Source: Owenia fusiformis (lineage: Eukaryota > Annelida > Polychaeta > Sabellida > Oweniidae). Taken from it: a stretch of 64,000 bases of DNA. Below are positions 38,725 to 51,600 of the stretch, in pieces (position 1 is the stretch's first letter; each line of letters opens with the position of its first letter). A program made the position numbers and the translations under genes. The stretch covers positions 11,827,915-11,891,914 of the forward strand of contig CAIIXF020000001.1 of the NCBI GenBank assembly GCA_903813345.2, in the 5' to 3' direction. The notes under the pieces are model-generated. The model was not told the origin of the DNA. It saw nothing but the letters and a program-made list of their open reading frames with translations, and made no database searches.

Positions 38725-38967
38725 TAACCTACAGTGTAAGGTTTTGAGTGACGTTCAAAATGGGTCAAGATGACCTACATGAAGCTAGTTACAATTGGTA
38801 CATTTATTGTCCGAATTCAAACCTCCATTTCAATATACTGGAATCCTAGATATAGTATAAAGCCGAAGACATGATGTATAGGTATTAGACTGAGGTTTCT
38901 TTAACATCACTGTTTGAGATCGTCTAACTAATTCAGAAATCTAGAAATCCGGATTCAGAAATTAACA

Positions 38968-39225
38968 AGGGAGGGGCAAATTTTGAGTCTGGAAAAAAAT
39001 GTCCGCCCTTTTTGGGCCCTAAAACCAAAAATTGGACCCAAATTTGACAAATTAATGCCCATTTTAATAAATTGGCCAAAAAGGCCTAAAAATACCAATT
39101 ATGGCCAAAAAGGTCCATTTTTGAGGCCCTACAAAAGTTTAGGACCCAAAAACTAAAAAAAATCGGCCTATATCATTCTTCTGCAGGTCGGAATTTTTAT
39201 TTTTTAGGTCTGATCCATCTATTGA
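38968..39225. repeat. Dispersed C-run/aggcc repeat, copy 3
   Basis: Shares alternating ggcc and a-rich blocks (gggccctaaaacc, ttggccaaaaaggcct, ttgaggccctacaaaa) with the other three copies. It best matches 54120-54345, which also has ttgaggccctacaaaa. Confidence 0.6.
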
Positions 39226-39570
39226 AAAACCAAAGCAATTCATCTGACCTTGCACCGAACTAGCTCTCTTCCGTTACCAAGAAATAGGAACATTTCAGGA
39301 AGACCGAAAGGGATAACGAGTGTAAATAGGAAGCCATCAAGTTTTTAAAGCATGCCAATGTTGTTATTCATTTCTGAATATAGAAGTTATTGAATATTTT
39401 TAAATAATGCAGAAATAGTTAAATTCTCTCACAAATTTACCCCCAACTCGCTTCTATCATGTCTATCCCTCATTTGGATACTACTAATTCGGATGACCAA
39501 AATGAGCTGACACCAATGGATCTCACTTAGGCAAATTGAGAAATAACATGGTGAAACTTGAACCTCAATA

Positions 39571-40695
39571 TATAGTAGCCCGGACAGAATTGTTCAATGG
39601 TCACTTTTTCTTTAATAACTTTTTTAATTTTCAGTATTATCATAATCTGATCACATATTTGAAAACTAGAGTAAAATTCTGACATACAAAAAAAATATTT
39701 AAGGAACATCTCTTAATTTTTTGATATTATAGGTGTTCATAGTATGACTGACGCAAATACAAAATTCATCATTTTGCCTCATATTTGTTCAAAATGGCGG
39801 CATATTTTGTGAATTTGAATGTTCAGTTGAAAGCTAATATTTAAAGATTGTCATAGGACTATAGGGCCATGCTGCCACCGTTGCAATCCTGATGTAACGC
39901 AGCAACTGACCAGTCATCAAATACAAGAAGTCAAATCCCTCCAAGGGTATATGAAATCAACTCTATTGAAATGTTCGGGGTTGTGTTCAAGAGGATGGGA
40001 AAAGGTGGCGCCCCAATGTACGGGATGTGATGAGAGTAGGTTCTTAATATTTTCAAGAGCTCCAAACAGCCATCTCAGAGGCCATTGAAAAGCTGAAGAA
40101 CAATCACATGCATGCCAAGGCCCAAGGATGGGTTGAGAGGCGTGTGACTGGGAAAGATTACAAACTGTGGCAGTATGACTCTATAGGTGCCCAGGTTCAA
40201 CGAACTAGGGTTGCTTATCCACTACGAGTAACAATGGAATGACCAAAAAACTTTAAGTGCTGCGACCTTAGCAATATACTGTACATACAATGTACAAACC
40301 TTTTTTAGTGCTTGTATACATACAAATCAATTTGAAACAAAAGGTTATAAATGCAGTCCTTACCTCATACCAAGGCAGCAGTCTACATGATTTCGTAGGC
40401 CTATGACATTTCTTGAATATTAACTTTAATTTCAACTGAACATTCAAACAACAAAACATGACGCCGTTTTTGAACAAATATGAGACAAAATGGTGAATTA
40501 TGTATTTGCGTCACTCAGTTATGAACACCTATAATACCAATAAATTAAGAGATGTTCCTTAAATATTTTTTTTGTATGTCAGAATTTTACTCTAGTTTTC
40601 AAATAAAAAATGTAATCAGATTTTGATAATACTGAACATTAAAAAAGTTATTAAAGAAAAAGTGACCATTGAACAATTCTGTCCGGGCTACTATA
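39571..40695. mobile_element. Foldback element, arms of about 275 bp
   Basis: The left arm starts tatagtagcccggacag and the right arm ends with its complement. Similarity runs inward through a tcactttttctttaataact block and the caaatatgag/catatttgttcaaaa block to about 39845 and 40416. The central 570 bp is unrelated. It includes a short open stretch (about 40063-40240, with ...AISEAIEKLKNNHMHAKAQG) that might be a transposase remnant but is not assignable. TA-rich ends prevent certain definition of the target site. Confidence 0.7.
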
Positions 40696-40828
40696 TTAAA
40701 GGGACAAGGTGCGTAAATGAAGTATCACTTTTGATCTTCATAGTATTTCCAATGGATTAATAAGTACCCGATCTTTCATTTGACACCAAAAACAGCTCAA
40801 ACAGACCACATCAGAGTTGACACTAGAT

Positions 40829-41968
40829 CACGGGGGATAAGCAAAACGAGGGCGAAGCCACGGACTGCGACTCGCGTAATTCAAAACGAGGTTACAACGC
40901 ATTATAGCTGAACAATGGCGGTAAGTCCAAACTTAATTTGGAAGGCATGTTAGGATTTGGGGTAGATTATTGGTTTGGATATTCTACAGAATAGCTAGTA
41001 TGTTCCAGTCGGTGATCAACATATTCATACTCCACCTGCAATGGCATTCTTGGTGCTCGGCTGTCCAATAGTTTAGCATGAACACAAATGAATTCGAAAT
41101 CTGCCACAAAAAATGTAATTTTGTCAATATTTGTCCCTAATATACCGATTTAAACAAAGGAATCAGAAATGACATCGAATTAATATAATTATTCATGTTC
41201 TGTTGTTACAATTACATCTTCGTGTGATATTTGGTAAGCGGAAAACGTACAATTACATAGAAAATTGGAATTTATAATAGTCGCAGTCCATCCATCTGCC
41301 CAACGCAGTCCGCGACTCAGTGTTGCTTTATATCTGAAGCTGAACACAATCACAGCCAAAGGTAGATAGCACAATGTGTGTACAGGTGTGGCCGAAATGG
41401 AGCAACTTTGGACAAAGGGCTATTTTAATAGACCTACATCGTGTCTCAATCCATTCTGCAAATATATACAAGCTGTCAAATACAGCTGAAATCACGAAGT
41501 TATGGTAGCTAGCAATTGATGGACTGTTGGAAAGATCATCCAAAATTACATTAACTCACCAACTCTCCAATTATTTGATATTTTCCTGATATCTTAAATA
41601 CTAGTTAATGTACCCTTCCCCAACAGCTTTTATTGCATCATCAAAAAGTTAATTGTTTCGCATTTCTACTTCTTATAAAAAGTCTCACCACTATCCAATT
41701 ATCTATATATTTAACCCTATCCACAAATTGGTTTGTAATAAACATATTACGTTGTCATCTTGCGCTTGACTGTTCTGCCAAATACGCTATTGAATTGCCA
41801 TATTCAGTTCTAGGTCTTAAACGATACAATATAGCAATTTGGGACATTGATTCAGGTAATAGATATATGTTAATCAACGGATGTCCCTCCATTTTGGCGC
41901 TGGGCTGCGGTGTAAAGTTACGCGAGTCGCAGTCCGTGGCTTCGCCCTCGTTTTGCTTATCCCCCGTG
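40829..41968. mobile_element. 1,140-bp DNA element with identical 51-bp TIRs and TAGAT target duplication
   Basis: Positions 40829-40879 and 41918-41968 are exact inverted copies over 51 bases (cacgggggataagcaaaacg outermost). The pentamer tagat stands directly outside on both sides (40824-40828, 41969-41973). The interior has no frame long enough for a transposase. It is therefore a recently moved non-autonomous element. The superfamily is not assigned: 5-bp duplication and cac ends do not settle it. Confidence 0.85.
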
Positions 41969-42698
41969 TAGATCATGAAAAAATATTTTTGATCTATCAA
42001 TTTATAGATGTCAAGTTTTTAGCAATATAGAAAGATGGCATTGTTGTTTGCATTAATTTTCCATTCATTTTTGATAGGATTTTCAACCATACGCCATCTT
42101 TTAGTCCAAGAGTTATTTAAAAACATACACTTTGTGAAAAGTGGTAATTCACTTCTTTTGATATCTGAACTTGAAATGCTGTTTTCTATGCGAGTAAATT
42201 TTTTTTTCACTTCAGTATTGACATTATAATAACATTACATGTAACCATGGGCCCAAAGAGTGACCCTCCGCATCTGTAGGCTACTGCTGTCTCAGCGAGC
42301 ACTCTAGGCCTAAGTACTGTGTGAGCATTAAAAGACTAGGCTATCAAAAGGTTTCCATTATGCTTCTTAGATCTAAAAATATAATCGTCTGCTGATATTT
42401 CATTCATATCTACAGACAAAAAAGATTTATTTTGATGGACAAAATTTAGCCGACGTCGCAAATAATACGTTCGTATTTTTAAAGCAACAGTGCAAGTTAG
42501 TGTCCTTATGTCGTAAAATGATATATATGATACCAATCTGATCGTCTAAGTCTACCAATGGATCAACAGCTATATTACGTTTATCCACAGTCATAAGATA
42601 TCATAAGAATTATTGATTATAATATATACCTCGTATAATTCGAAACCTCGGATTTCGGAAATAATAGCTCTAGATCTACTTCCTGTTTCTTCAGCAAA

Positions 42699-45600
42699 AT
42701 GGAAAATAAAGTTCTTGAGTACAAGAAGTATTTGGAAAAATATCCAAATGGCGACAAGGTACAGCTTTCAAACTATTTAAATGTGTTGATGAAGCAATTG
42801 CAACTATACACAAGAAATTTCAATTCAAACAGAAACGTATGTGGTTGTTTATTTAGAAGCATACGGTAGCATTTGCTTTAAATAGGGACTATAAAAAAAT
42901 TAAAAAAAGTCAAGGACTTCGAATTAGACTACTTTCATATTCAGAAATTTGCACATATAATACTCTTTTAGCCGTCTTGGACAGAGAAATTGGTAACTAC
43001 TTAAACACCCTGAGTTGTACACTGGGTCACTAGCCTACAGCTGGCCTTTTCATAACGGGGCTTCCCTGGGATGAGTTTGGCTGGGACTATCAACAACATA
43101 GGCCCCGGGAACATGTATAAAATAGCGAGTCTACATCTGTATTACTACTTCTTCTTTTAGGTGGTCATCCCCAACCAGAATCTTACTGCATTAAGGTCCG
43201 ATTCGCGAATTTTAAGCTTTGCCAGCTTACCAATTATCACTCAAAAGTAGGATCGATACTTCGTTCAACTTTTGTGTGTATTAATAAATTTTTATACTGT
43301 CTATCTCTAGCTTTAAATCACCTGTTAATTCGAAATCATTCCCTTTCGAATTTTGTCCGGACCCGCAGCCATCTTGTTTTTGTCATAGCTGGTTGGGGTG
43401 TCACTCCGGTAAATACCACTCGCGGTGTTTTTAATACTTTAAAAACGAAGCCATGCCAACTTCTATGGTGTGTATAGTAGGTTTAAGTGTATGCAATATG
43501 GAACCAAGATGTCGACTCGCTATTTTATACATGTTCCCTGGGCCTATGATCAACAATTTGACACAGACGGGGCTGCCCTGGCTATGATGAGTTTGCCTAT
43601 CAGACTCTTGACTTATCTAATATATAAATACAGTCAAATGGCCAAGACTTATAGTCACGGTCTTGTGAGCGTTGATTACATTATATTTCAAAAGTCGAAA
43701 AGTGGTGATGTTATTTATGCATATATATTTCTTACCTCAGTCGATTATAAACAATGTCAGAAATGTTAATCCAAAGTCAAAAGAGACACGATTGTCTCAT
43801 ATTGCAGTAATATACACTTCAATCTTTAAATCAATCAGTATTTCAAAATGTTTGCCATCAGAGCCACAAATCGTGAGTGTTACAAACACATCAATGATTT
43901 CACTAAGAATTGGTGTTGTATTGGACATGTTGTTAGGTAAAATGCACTTGGAAATTCCTGCGAGTGAACAGTTAGACTATATCCTCTAGTCTGAAATTTT
44001 TTTTGAAATGTTCTGACTATAGCCCATATATGTTAAAATTTGGGATTGAAAATTATTTGTTTACTGTACATAGGAAGTGCCATTCAAAATGGCCGATTGG
44101 GTAAATTAATTTGCATATTTGTTACTTCCCCTAGCTTCATTTCCATTTGACAATATGCTGTGTTACTTTTTATAGCATTTAATTGTACCTTACTACTTCA
44201 TTGAATTGTTATAATGCTTATTTTTTGGAAGTGAAGTTTCCTAAAATTGATAATTGTGTGCAGGAAATTTCCTGTTTTTTTCCCACAGGAGGGACATAAT
44301 GATCAATAGACTGAATTCTCAGGAAATTCAGTCTATTGGATATAGACTAAGTGATCAGTGACAGCGGGCAAATCTGAAATGACTTGGAGCAGTGCTTCCA
44401 CTTTAGCAGCAATGTCTCTTAGCTTCTTTGAAGAAAGGCTTTAATGTCACCTTCTTTTCTGTATAAAAATTACACCATCATGAAATAAACCAAAACTTAT
44501 AACTAAAATATTTGCTGGTACTGTTCATTTTAAATTAGATTTCATATGACTATGACCTTACCAATCACCTATTTTGTATTGTTCTTTTAGGTCATGCGAG
44601 TGTTGGAGAAACTTAAGAAAATGGAACTGCCTATAAAAGTTTTACAGGTATGTATGATCAAAAAATTACTCAGTATCATAAATCATATTGATTTGTTTTT
44701 GAATTTCATCCCGAGTGCCCATGTTGAAAACAAACAAAGAATTCATATTGAAGAACCATTCACTATCTTAATACAGGTTGACCCAAAAATGTAACACTGT
44801 CATTTTGGAATAACTTAATTTTGGTAGAATTTTCTTGAATCTTCTGGCTTACATAGAGAAGTCAATGAAGCAAACAGTGTTGTATGTATATCTCATCTTA
44901 ATCTTAAGAATTTAGAGAAATCATGTTTTCCATCTAAGCATGCCCTCCATTGAATTGAAAGTTTTGGTAAGCTTTTAGGACTACTCAGAATACTCAGAAA
45001 AATATGTGTGAAAATTAAATTCGAGCCGTCAACAGTTGTAGAAATATCAGGTGCTCATACAATATACAGTGATCATCCCAGCATTAAAGCAAGTGGGCGC
45101 AGTACCAACCTGAGATTTTATAAACAGGCTTGCACCCACTTGAGATTTCATTTGCATCCACTTGAAAATGAGAAAAATCATGTAAAATGGGCATATTTTG
45201 ACCAAAATTGGACTGAATTGTGAAAATGAGAATTTTGCACCCACTTGAGAAAAATTCCTGGAGAGAACACTGATGTACAGGTTGTAATCATTTTTGTCAC
45301 CCTGTATATTATAAAGTGCTGTATGTATGTGTATACAAGTATTTCATTGTATGATCCTAGCCCCATAATTAAGTCCTATACTCTACTGAAATGTAGTTAT
45401 TTGTCTCTGTTGATAGGCAACCAGTATTGGTAAAACACTGAACAGCTTCAGAAAGCGTGATGGTGAAATTGGTCTCAAAGCAAAGGTGATTGTTGCTGCA
45501 TGGAAAGAAATGGTTTGTCGAGAAGAGGCTGCCAGAATTGAAGCAAAAATCAAGAAATCACAATCTAAGACAAAACGTGATTCGGAAAAACAACACAAGT

Positions 45601-48600
45601 CTTCAAAACATAAACAAAGGGAAAGGTTTACACATGATGATGTCACTCCTGAAGTTGATGAACGCAGAGTAAAGACAGAGCCGGAAACAAATGGATACGA
45701 ACCAAGAAATGCAAATTTATCGATAAAGCAGGAGAATGATTCGAGTGCATTGACTATAAAATCTGAGCCAAAGGATGAAACTTATCCTGTGAGTCTTCAA
45801 CCTACCATTGTGAAGCAAGAAAAAGTTGATACAGAGGATAAAACTACTATAAATGATAGTATTCAAATCAAAAAGGAAAAGATTGACAAAGGTTGGCAAA
45901 ATGACTCCACAAAAACGATTGCATCTACAAGTCATCAAAAACTTCAACACTCTGATACTAAAAAAGTACAGCGCACACCCAAAAAGAGTAAAACGATCAA
46001 TCCATACAGTCAAACCTCTTTTGATGACTACTGTAAGCAGAGTTTTGAACAAGAGTTCAATGCATTCATTAGTGAAGAAGCACTAGATGCAGAACAAAAT
46101 TCAACGGAACAATTTTTCTCACCAAGATACTGTGACCAAACTGCAAGTGACAATAGATCACCTTATACATCTTTAAATGAAAGGGATAATGATTTAACAA
46201 GCAGGAGGGACCACACTTCATCAAACAAAGCAGATGACATATCAAATTATTCTGATGAAAATGACTATAACTCAGCAAGTGAAAGTGAGCAAATATCAGG
46301 GAGTAGAAGTGAAGGACAATCTGGAAACTCTGATGTCAAATCCAATTCCAAAAATAGAACTGAATTTGCATCATTGAAAGATGATGAGAAAAACAAATAT
46401 GAATCATCGAGTCATGACAAGCACAAATCATCAAGTTATGACAAGCACAAATCATCAAGCAAAGGTGACCATAAATCTTCAAGTCACGGTGAGCGCAAAT
46501 CCTCAAGCAAAAGTGACCATAAATCCTCAAGTAAAAGTGACCATAAATCCTCAAGCAAAAGTGACCATAAATCTTCAAGTCATGGTGACCATAAATCTTC
46601 AAGTAAAAGTGACCATAAATCTTCAAGTCATGGTGACCATAAATCTTCAAGTAAAAGTGACCATAAATCTTCAAGTCATGGTGACCATAAATCTTCAAGT
46701 CATGGTGACCATAAATCTTCAAGTAAAAGTGACCATAAATCTTCAAGTCATGGTGAGCACAAATCTTCGGGTAAAAGTGACCACAAATCCTCAAGCAAAA
46801 GTGACAACAAATCTTCAAGTAAAAGGGACCATAAAACATCAAGCCAGGGTGACCACAAATCATCTAGTCATAGTGACCATAAATCATCCAGTCATGGTAA
46901 CCATACATCTTCAAGTCATGGTGACCACAAATCTTCAAGTAAAAGTGACCATAAATCTTCAAGTCATAGTGACCATAAACCTTCAAGTCATGGTGAGCAA
47001 AAATCCTCAAGTAAAAGTGAACACAAATCTTCAAGTAAAAGTGACAGTAAATCATCTAATCATGGTGACCATAAATCTTCAAGTCAAAGTGACCACAAAT
47101 CTTCAAGTAAAAGTGACAGTAAATCATCTAATCATGGTGACCATAAATCTTCAAGTCATAGTGACCAAAAATCTTCAACTAAAAGTGACAGTAAATCATC
47201 TAATCATGGTGACCATAAATCTTCAAGTAAATTAGAAAATGAATCATCAAGTGAGCACAAATCATCTGGAAAAGACAATAATCAAAAATATTCGAATGAA
47301 GAGCATTCCAATCAATATTGTAAAGATGAAGACAAAGCTGTACATGAGGTATACATTGACAGTAGTCAGAAATCGTCAAGTACATTTAAAGAAAATTCAT
47401 CCATCAACAATGATCTTGCCTCATTAAGCAGTCAAATAGACCAACTTTTGAATTCAAGTGATAACCCCTTAAAGACAGACAACAATATAAGTGAATCTAA
47501 ACCTTCGGTATCAATACACAAACATAAAAAGATTACAAAGTACCATGATTTGAGTGGATCTGAATCAGATGATGATCAACAAAACAAAAGGGCTAAAGAA
47601 AACAATAAAGCTCGGGCACATATGATAAACGACAAAGCAGTCAGTGAAACGTCTGGTGTAAATGAGAATCTGATTGACCCAAGTGCAATAGATGAAGGAG
47701 ATATCGGTCTTTCTTTTGACGATTTCTTAAACTACGATGCTGTTGCTACAGGGAAGAAAGTCAAAAAGACGAATGAAAAAACAAAAGAAGAATCCAGGTT
47801 AAGCATGGAAGCAATAAGGGAAAAGTTTAAAGTCAAGAAAAAATCCGATGGAAATAAAGATAGCTCTCAAAATGACTTAAATGATATAGGATCTAATGAG
47901 TCAAAGAAGCATGACAGCTCAAGTAGTAGTAAGCACAGCAGTAGTAAAGACACTAGTAGTAAGCACCATAGTAAAGACCACAGAAGTAAAGATAGCAGTG
48001 GTAAAGATGACAGTAAACACACCAGTAGTAAAGACAGTAGTAGTAAACAAACTACTTCAAGCAGTAGTAAACACAGCAGCAGTAAAGACAGTAATAGTAA
48101 ACACACTAGTTCAAGCAGTAGTAAACACAGCAGCAGTAAACACAGTAGTAGTAAACACACTAGTTCAAGCAGCAGTAAACACAGCAGCAGTAAAGACAGT
48201 ACTAGTAAACACAGCAGTAGTAAAGACAGTACTAGTAAACACACCAGTTCAAGTAGCAGTAAACATGGTAGTTCAAAAGACCATGATAAAAAACGTTCCA
48301 ATTCATCAACACATCATAAAAGCTCAAGTAAAGACAAACATTCGAAGTCTGACTCTAAGCATAAAGACTCATATAGAGAATCAAAGAAAAATCATTTACT
48401 AAACATGGGGTCTGAATCAGATGCTGACTTTATGGACTCTGACTCCAACTCTGCTCTACTGTTGTGTGGAGCTAAGAAACGTAAAGCTGACCTTACTAAG
48501 TTGGATGTCCCTCCTCCTCCAACAAAGCAGGTATATCTATGGGAACATTTATAAAAGCATTTTAAGGTTAATATTTAGATTGTGTGTGCAACTTAATCTA

Positions 48601-51600
48601 TTTGTAATATTTTTATAGAGCTGTTTTTATGTCGCCACCACAATTACCACCAAGAAGTGCTTCTTGTGACCAGCATTTAGTATCTGTAACTAATGTACTA
48701 CCTGTCTTAGAATTTTAGGCAATATACAATACCTGTTTTTTTATTTACATACTTTTATACTATAATGCAACCAGGTTATGTTTTGAGTTTGTATTACTTG
48801 TATCTCCGAGGACTTATAAAAAGTATAATCTTGTATATTTTAGGTAAAGCTGTCTAGTAGTGATATATTTGGAACACTCCCGGAAATCTCCCCCAACTAC
48901 AAGCCCCTGCCTTACCTACCCATGGGTATACCGTCCAAAAATAATGGTAACATTGTTTAACAACATAAAACATGATTTAGAAATAATTTAATTTCTTAAA
49001 CTTAGTCAACAACTTGTTAGGAAATTGATAAAAGTAATACATTATCCAAGCAATAGTACAAAAATGATACATTATCCAAGCAATAGTTCAAAAGTGATAC
49101 ATTATCCAAGCAATAGTTCAAAAGTGATACATTATCATTATCCAAGCAATAGTTCAAAAGTGATACATTATCCAAGCAATAGTTCAAAAGTGATACATTA
49201 TCATTATCCAAGCAATAGTTCAAAAGTGATATATTATCCAAGCAATAGTCAAAAAGTGATAAATAATAATTATCCAAGCAATAGTTCAAAAGTGATACAT
49301 TATCCAAGCAATATTTTCATTTTGTATTGTTTGGTATCAAATCATAAATATTTATTTTCTACTCCAAGCATTCAACGAGAAGGATAGTGTATGCCAAGCA
49401 AGTATATATGTTTTACAGGTACATATAACTAAAGGCATTTTCTAATTTTTCTTACATTCCAGAATCTATCCCTGTGGACATAGGCAAGAAGAGTCATTCC
49501 CGAACACAGGTCTATTCTGGACGTAAACAAAACCTCACCGAAGTTCCAAGTCTCTTTGATGCATGCATGAGAGTTGTTATGGACAATATTGATGGTAAAT
49601 ACATTTTATCATGCCATCTTTTGATATTTCTTTTTCCGTACTTGAACTAAAATCCTGATTCTATATTCATATAGACAAAGAATGCCACACCCATATGTCT
49701 ATTAATCCATTTGTCTGGAATCAGATTTACATATCAGTCTGATTCAGTTCATATTTTATTATGATTAATTCACAACTTATATTAATAGGTGATAATATTG
49801 ACTTTCATGATATCAAAGATAATTGCCAATGATTAGCTTGTATAAGGGCAATTATCTAAGTGCATTACATGTACATCTATATTGTTCAATAACATGTCCC
49901 CTACCCTAAACAACAGCTGTCCCCTAAACAACAGCTTCGCGCAAGTTGTTACACTTTGGATTCTCATGTTATGTCATGTGGTGAGCACCAGTAATCGGTT
50001 TTGATTTTTTCAGATATTGATGGGTTTCCAACATACATCCCATATGATGTTATCAAGCCTGTATTGCAGAAGTGCAATCCTTCCCAGCTCTATAATATTG
50101 AAGACTGTAACCCAGTAAGTAATGCAAGTTATGTCACTACTACAAGTGGTAACATATTGTTATGGTCTCCAACTTTTTTGTGGACATTGTTCGGTGGTTG
50201 GTGTTTGGCATTTGGTTGTTGGTATTCGATGGTCGACATCTGTAACAACCAAAATACTAATAATAAAGTAGGTAAAAATTGGATTTAACAAGGTCAGAGA
50301 GAATTGGGAAAAACTGATTATCCTCCTGACATGCTGTTTGTCCGTCCATATGTTCATCCTTCTGTATGGATGGTAACTCTAAAACCAGTTTATGGAATTG
50401 ATTTAAATTTAAAGGCTTATTCCTTATGTTAACAGAACCTCTGCTCGGGAATGAATTGCCAATATGGCTGCTTAATTCAAATTGGCAACCTTATTTTATG
50501 AAAAATGGAATCCTTGATAGCTCAAATACCAACCAGTTGACTTATTTGGTTCATATTTCATAGGCCAATGCTTTATGGATGTAGGAAGTCTGCTCAAGAA
50601 GGAATTCCAATATGGTGTCACATTGGTGTAGATTTTGCCAAAAGCAGACAATACATCCTGGTTATTTCTATTATGTATGTAAAAAATGATGAGTGATTTG
50701 ATAAAGTTGGATGTTCTGGATTATGTCACCAAAATTACTAGTTGTGTTCCTGTTCCCGCATTACAATTTTCAGTATTTCAAAATTCAGTGTTTGACATTT
50801 AATGTTCATAATGTCTTCTTCCAGTATCTCATTGAGGACACGGAGCAACTGTGGAAGTTACATGCAGAACGAGACTTCAGAAACAAAGAACCAAATAAAG
50901 ATGACTGTGAAAGTTATAGAGAAATGTACCTGGTACGGAAATACTGTTTTTAAATATGATAATGAGTCCATACATATAACTTTTGCATTTTATATTCGAG
51001 ATTTTTTATTTGAAAATATTGTGACAATGTTTTAATACTTTGGAGCTCTGTATGTCATGGATAAACTCTTCTACTCATATCAACAAAGAATTATTTTTTT
51101 GTATTTGTTATAGAAACTGCATGACGAGCGTGATGCAAGGTTGAAAACGCTTACCAGTTCCATAAGTAGAACTGCCCAAAAATCCCAGAAAGATGGTAAG
51201 ACATACAGTAAATTTGGCTATTAGACATTACATGTTGTATTGGTTTTCAAAACCTAGTGTGATATGTTGATAAATTGATTTAGAGCCCTCAGTAAAATGG
51301 ATATTATCCAGAAATAACATCTGCTGTATCATGTGTGAAGAGACTCAAAACATTATCAGACATAAAAAAACACTAAGTCGTCTCAGCCTAATAGGAAAAT
51401 AGCCAATAATATAAGTGTAAAATTCAATGGAATTATCAACAAGATGCATTTAGTATTTTTAGTACCATGCAACAATTTTAAGGTATTTTTATTTTATTTC
51501 AGTGAGGAAGGCTAAATTAGCATATGTTGATACATTTGTGAAACCCCCTAGAGAAGTTTTAAGAAACCAGAAGAGATATGGCACGGCAGGTCCTGTTGCA

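Noticed and set aside
46381-47235. 284-codon alternative frame and 175-codon minus-strand frame
   Set aside because: Both overlap the 24-bp coding repeat of elongin A exon 3 and are by-products of it.
47867-48402. Leu/Cys-rich minus-strand frame and Val/Thr-rich plus frame
   Set aside because: Shadow frames of the second Ser/Lys/His repeat of elongin A.
49017-49387. Repeat-protein-like frames on both strands
   Set aside because: They translate the 29-30 bp intronic minisatellite between elongin A exons 4 and 5.
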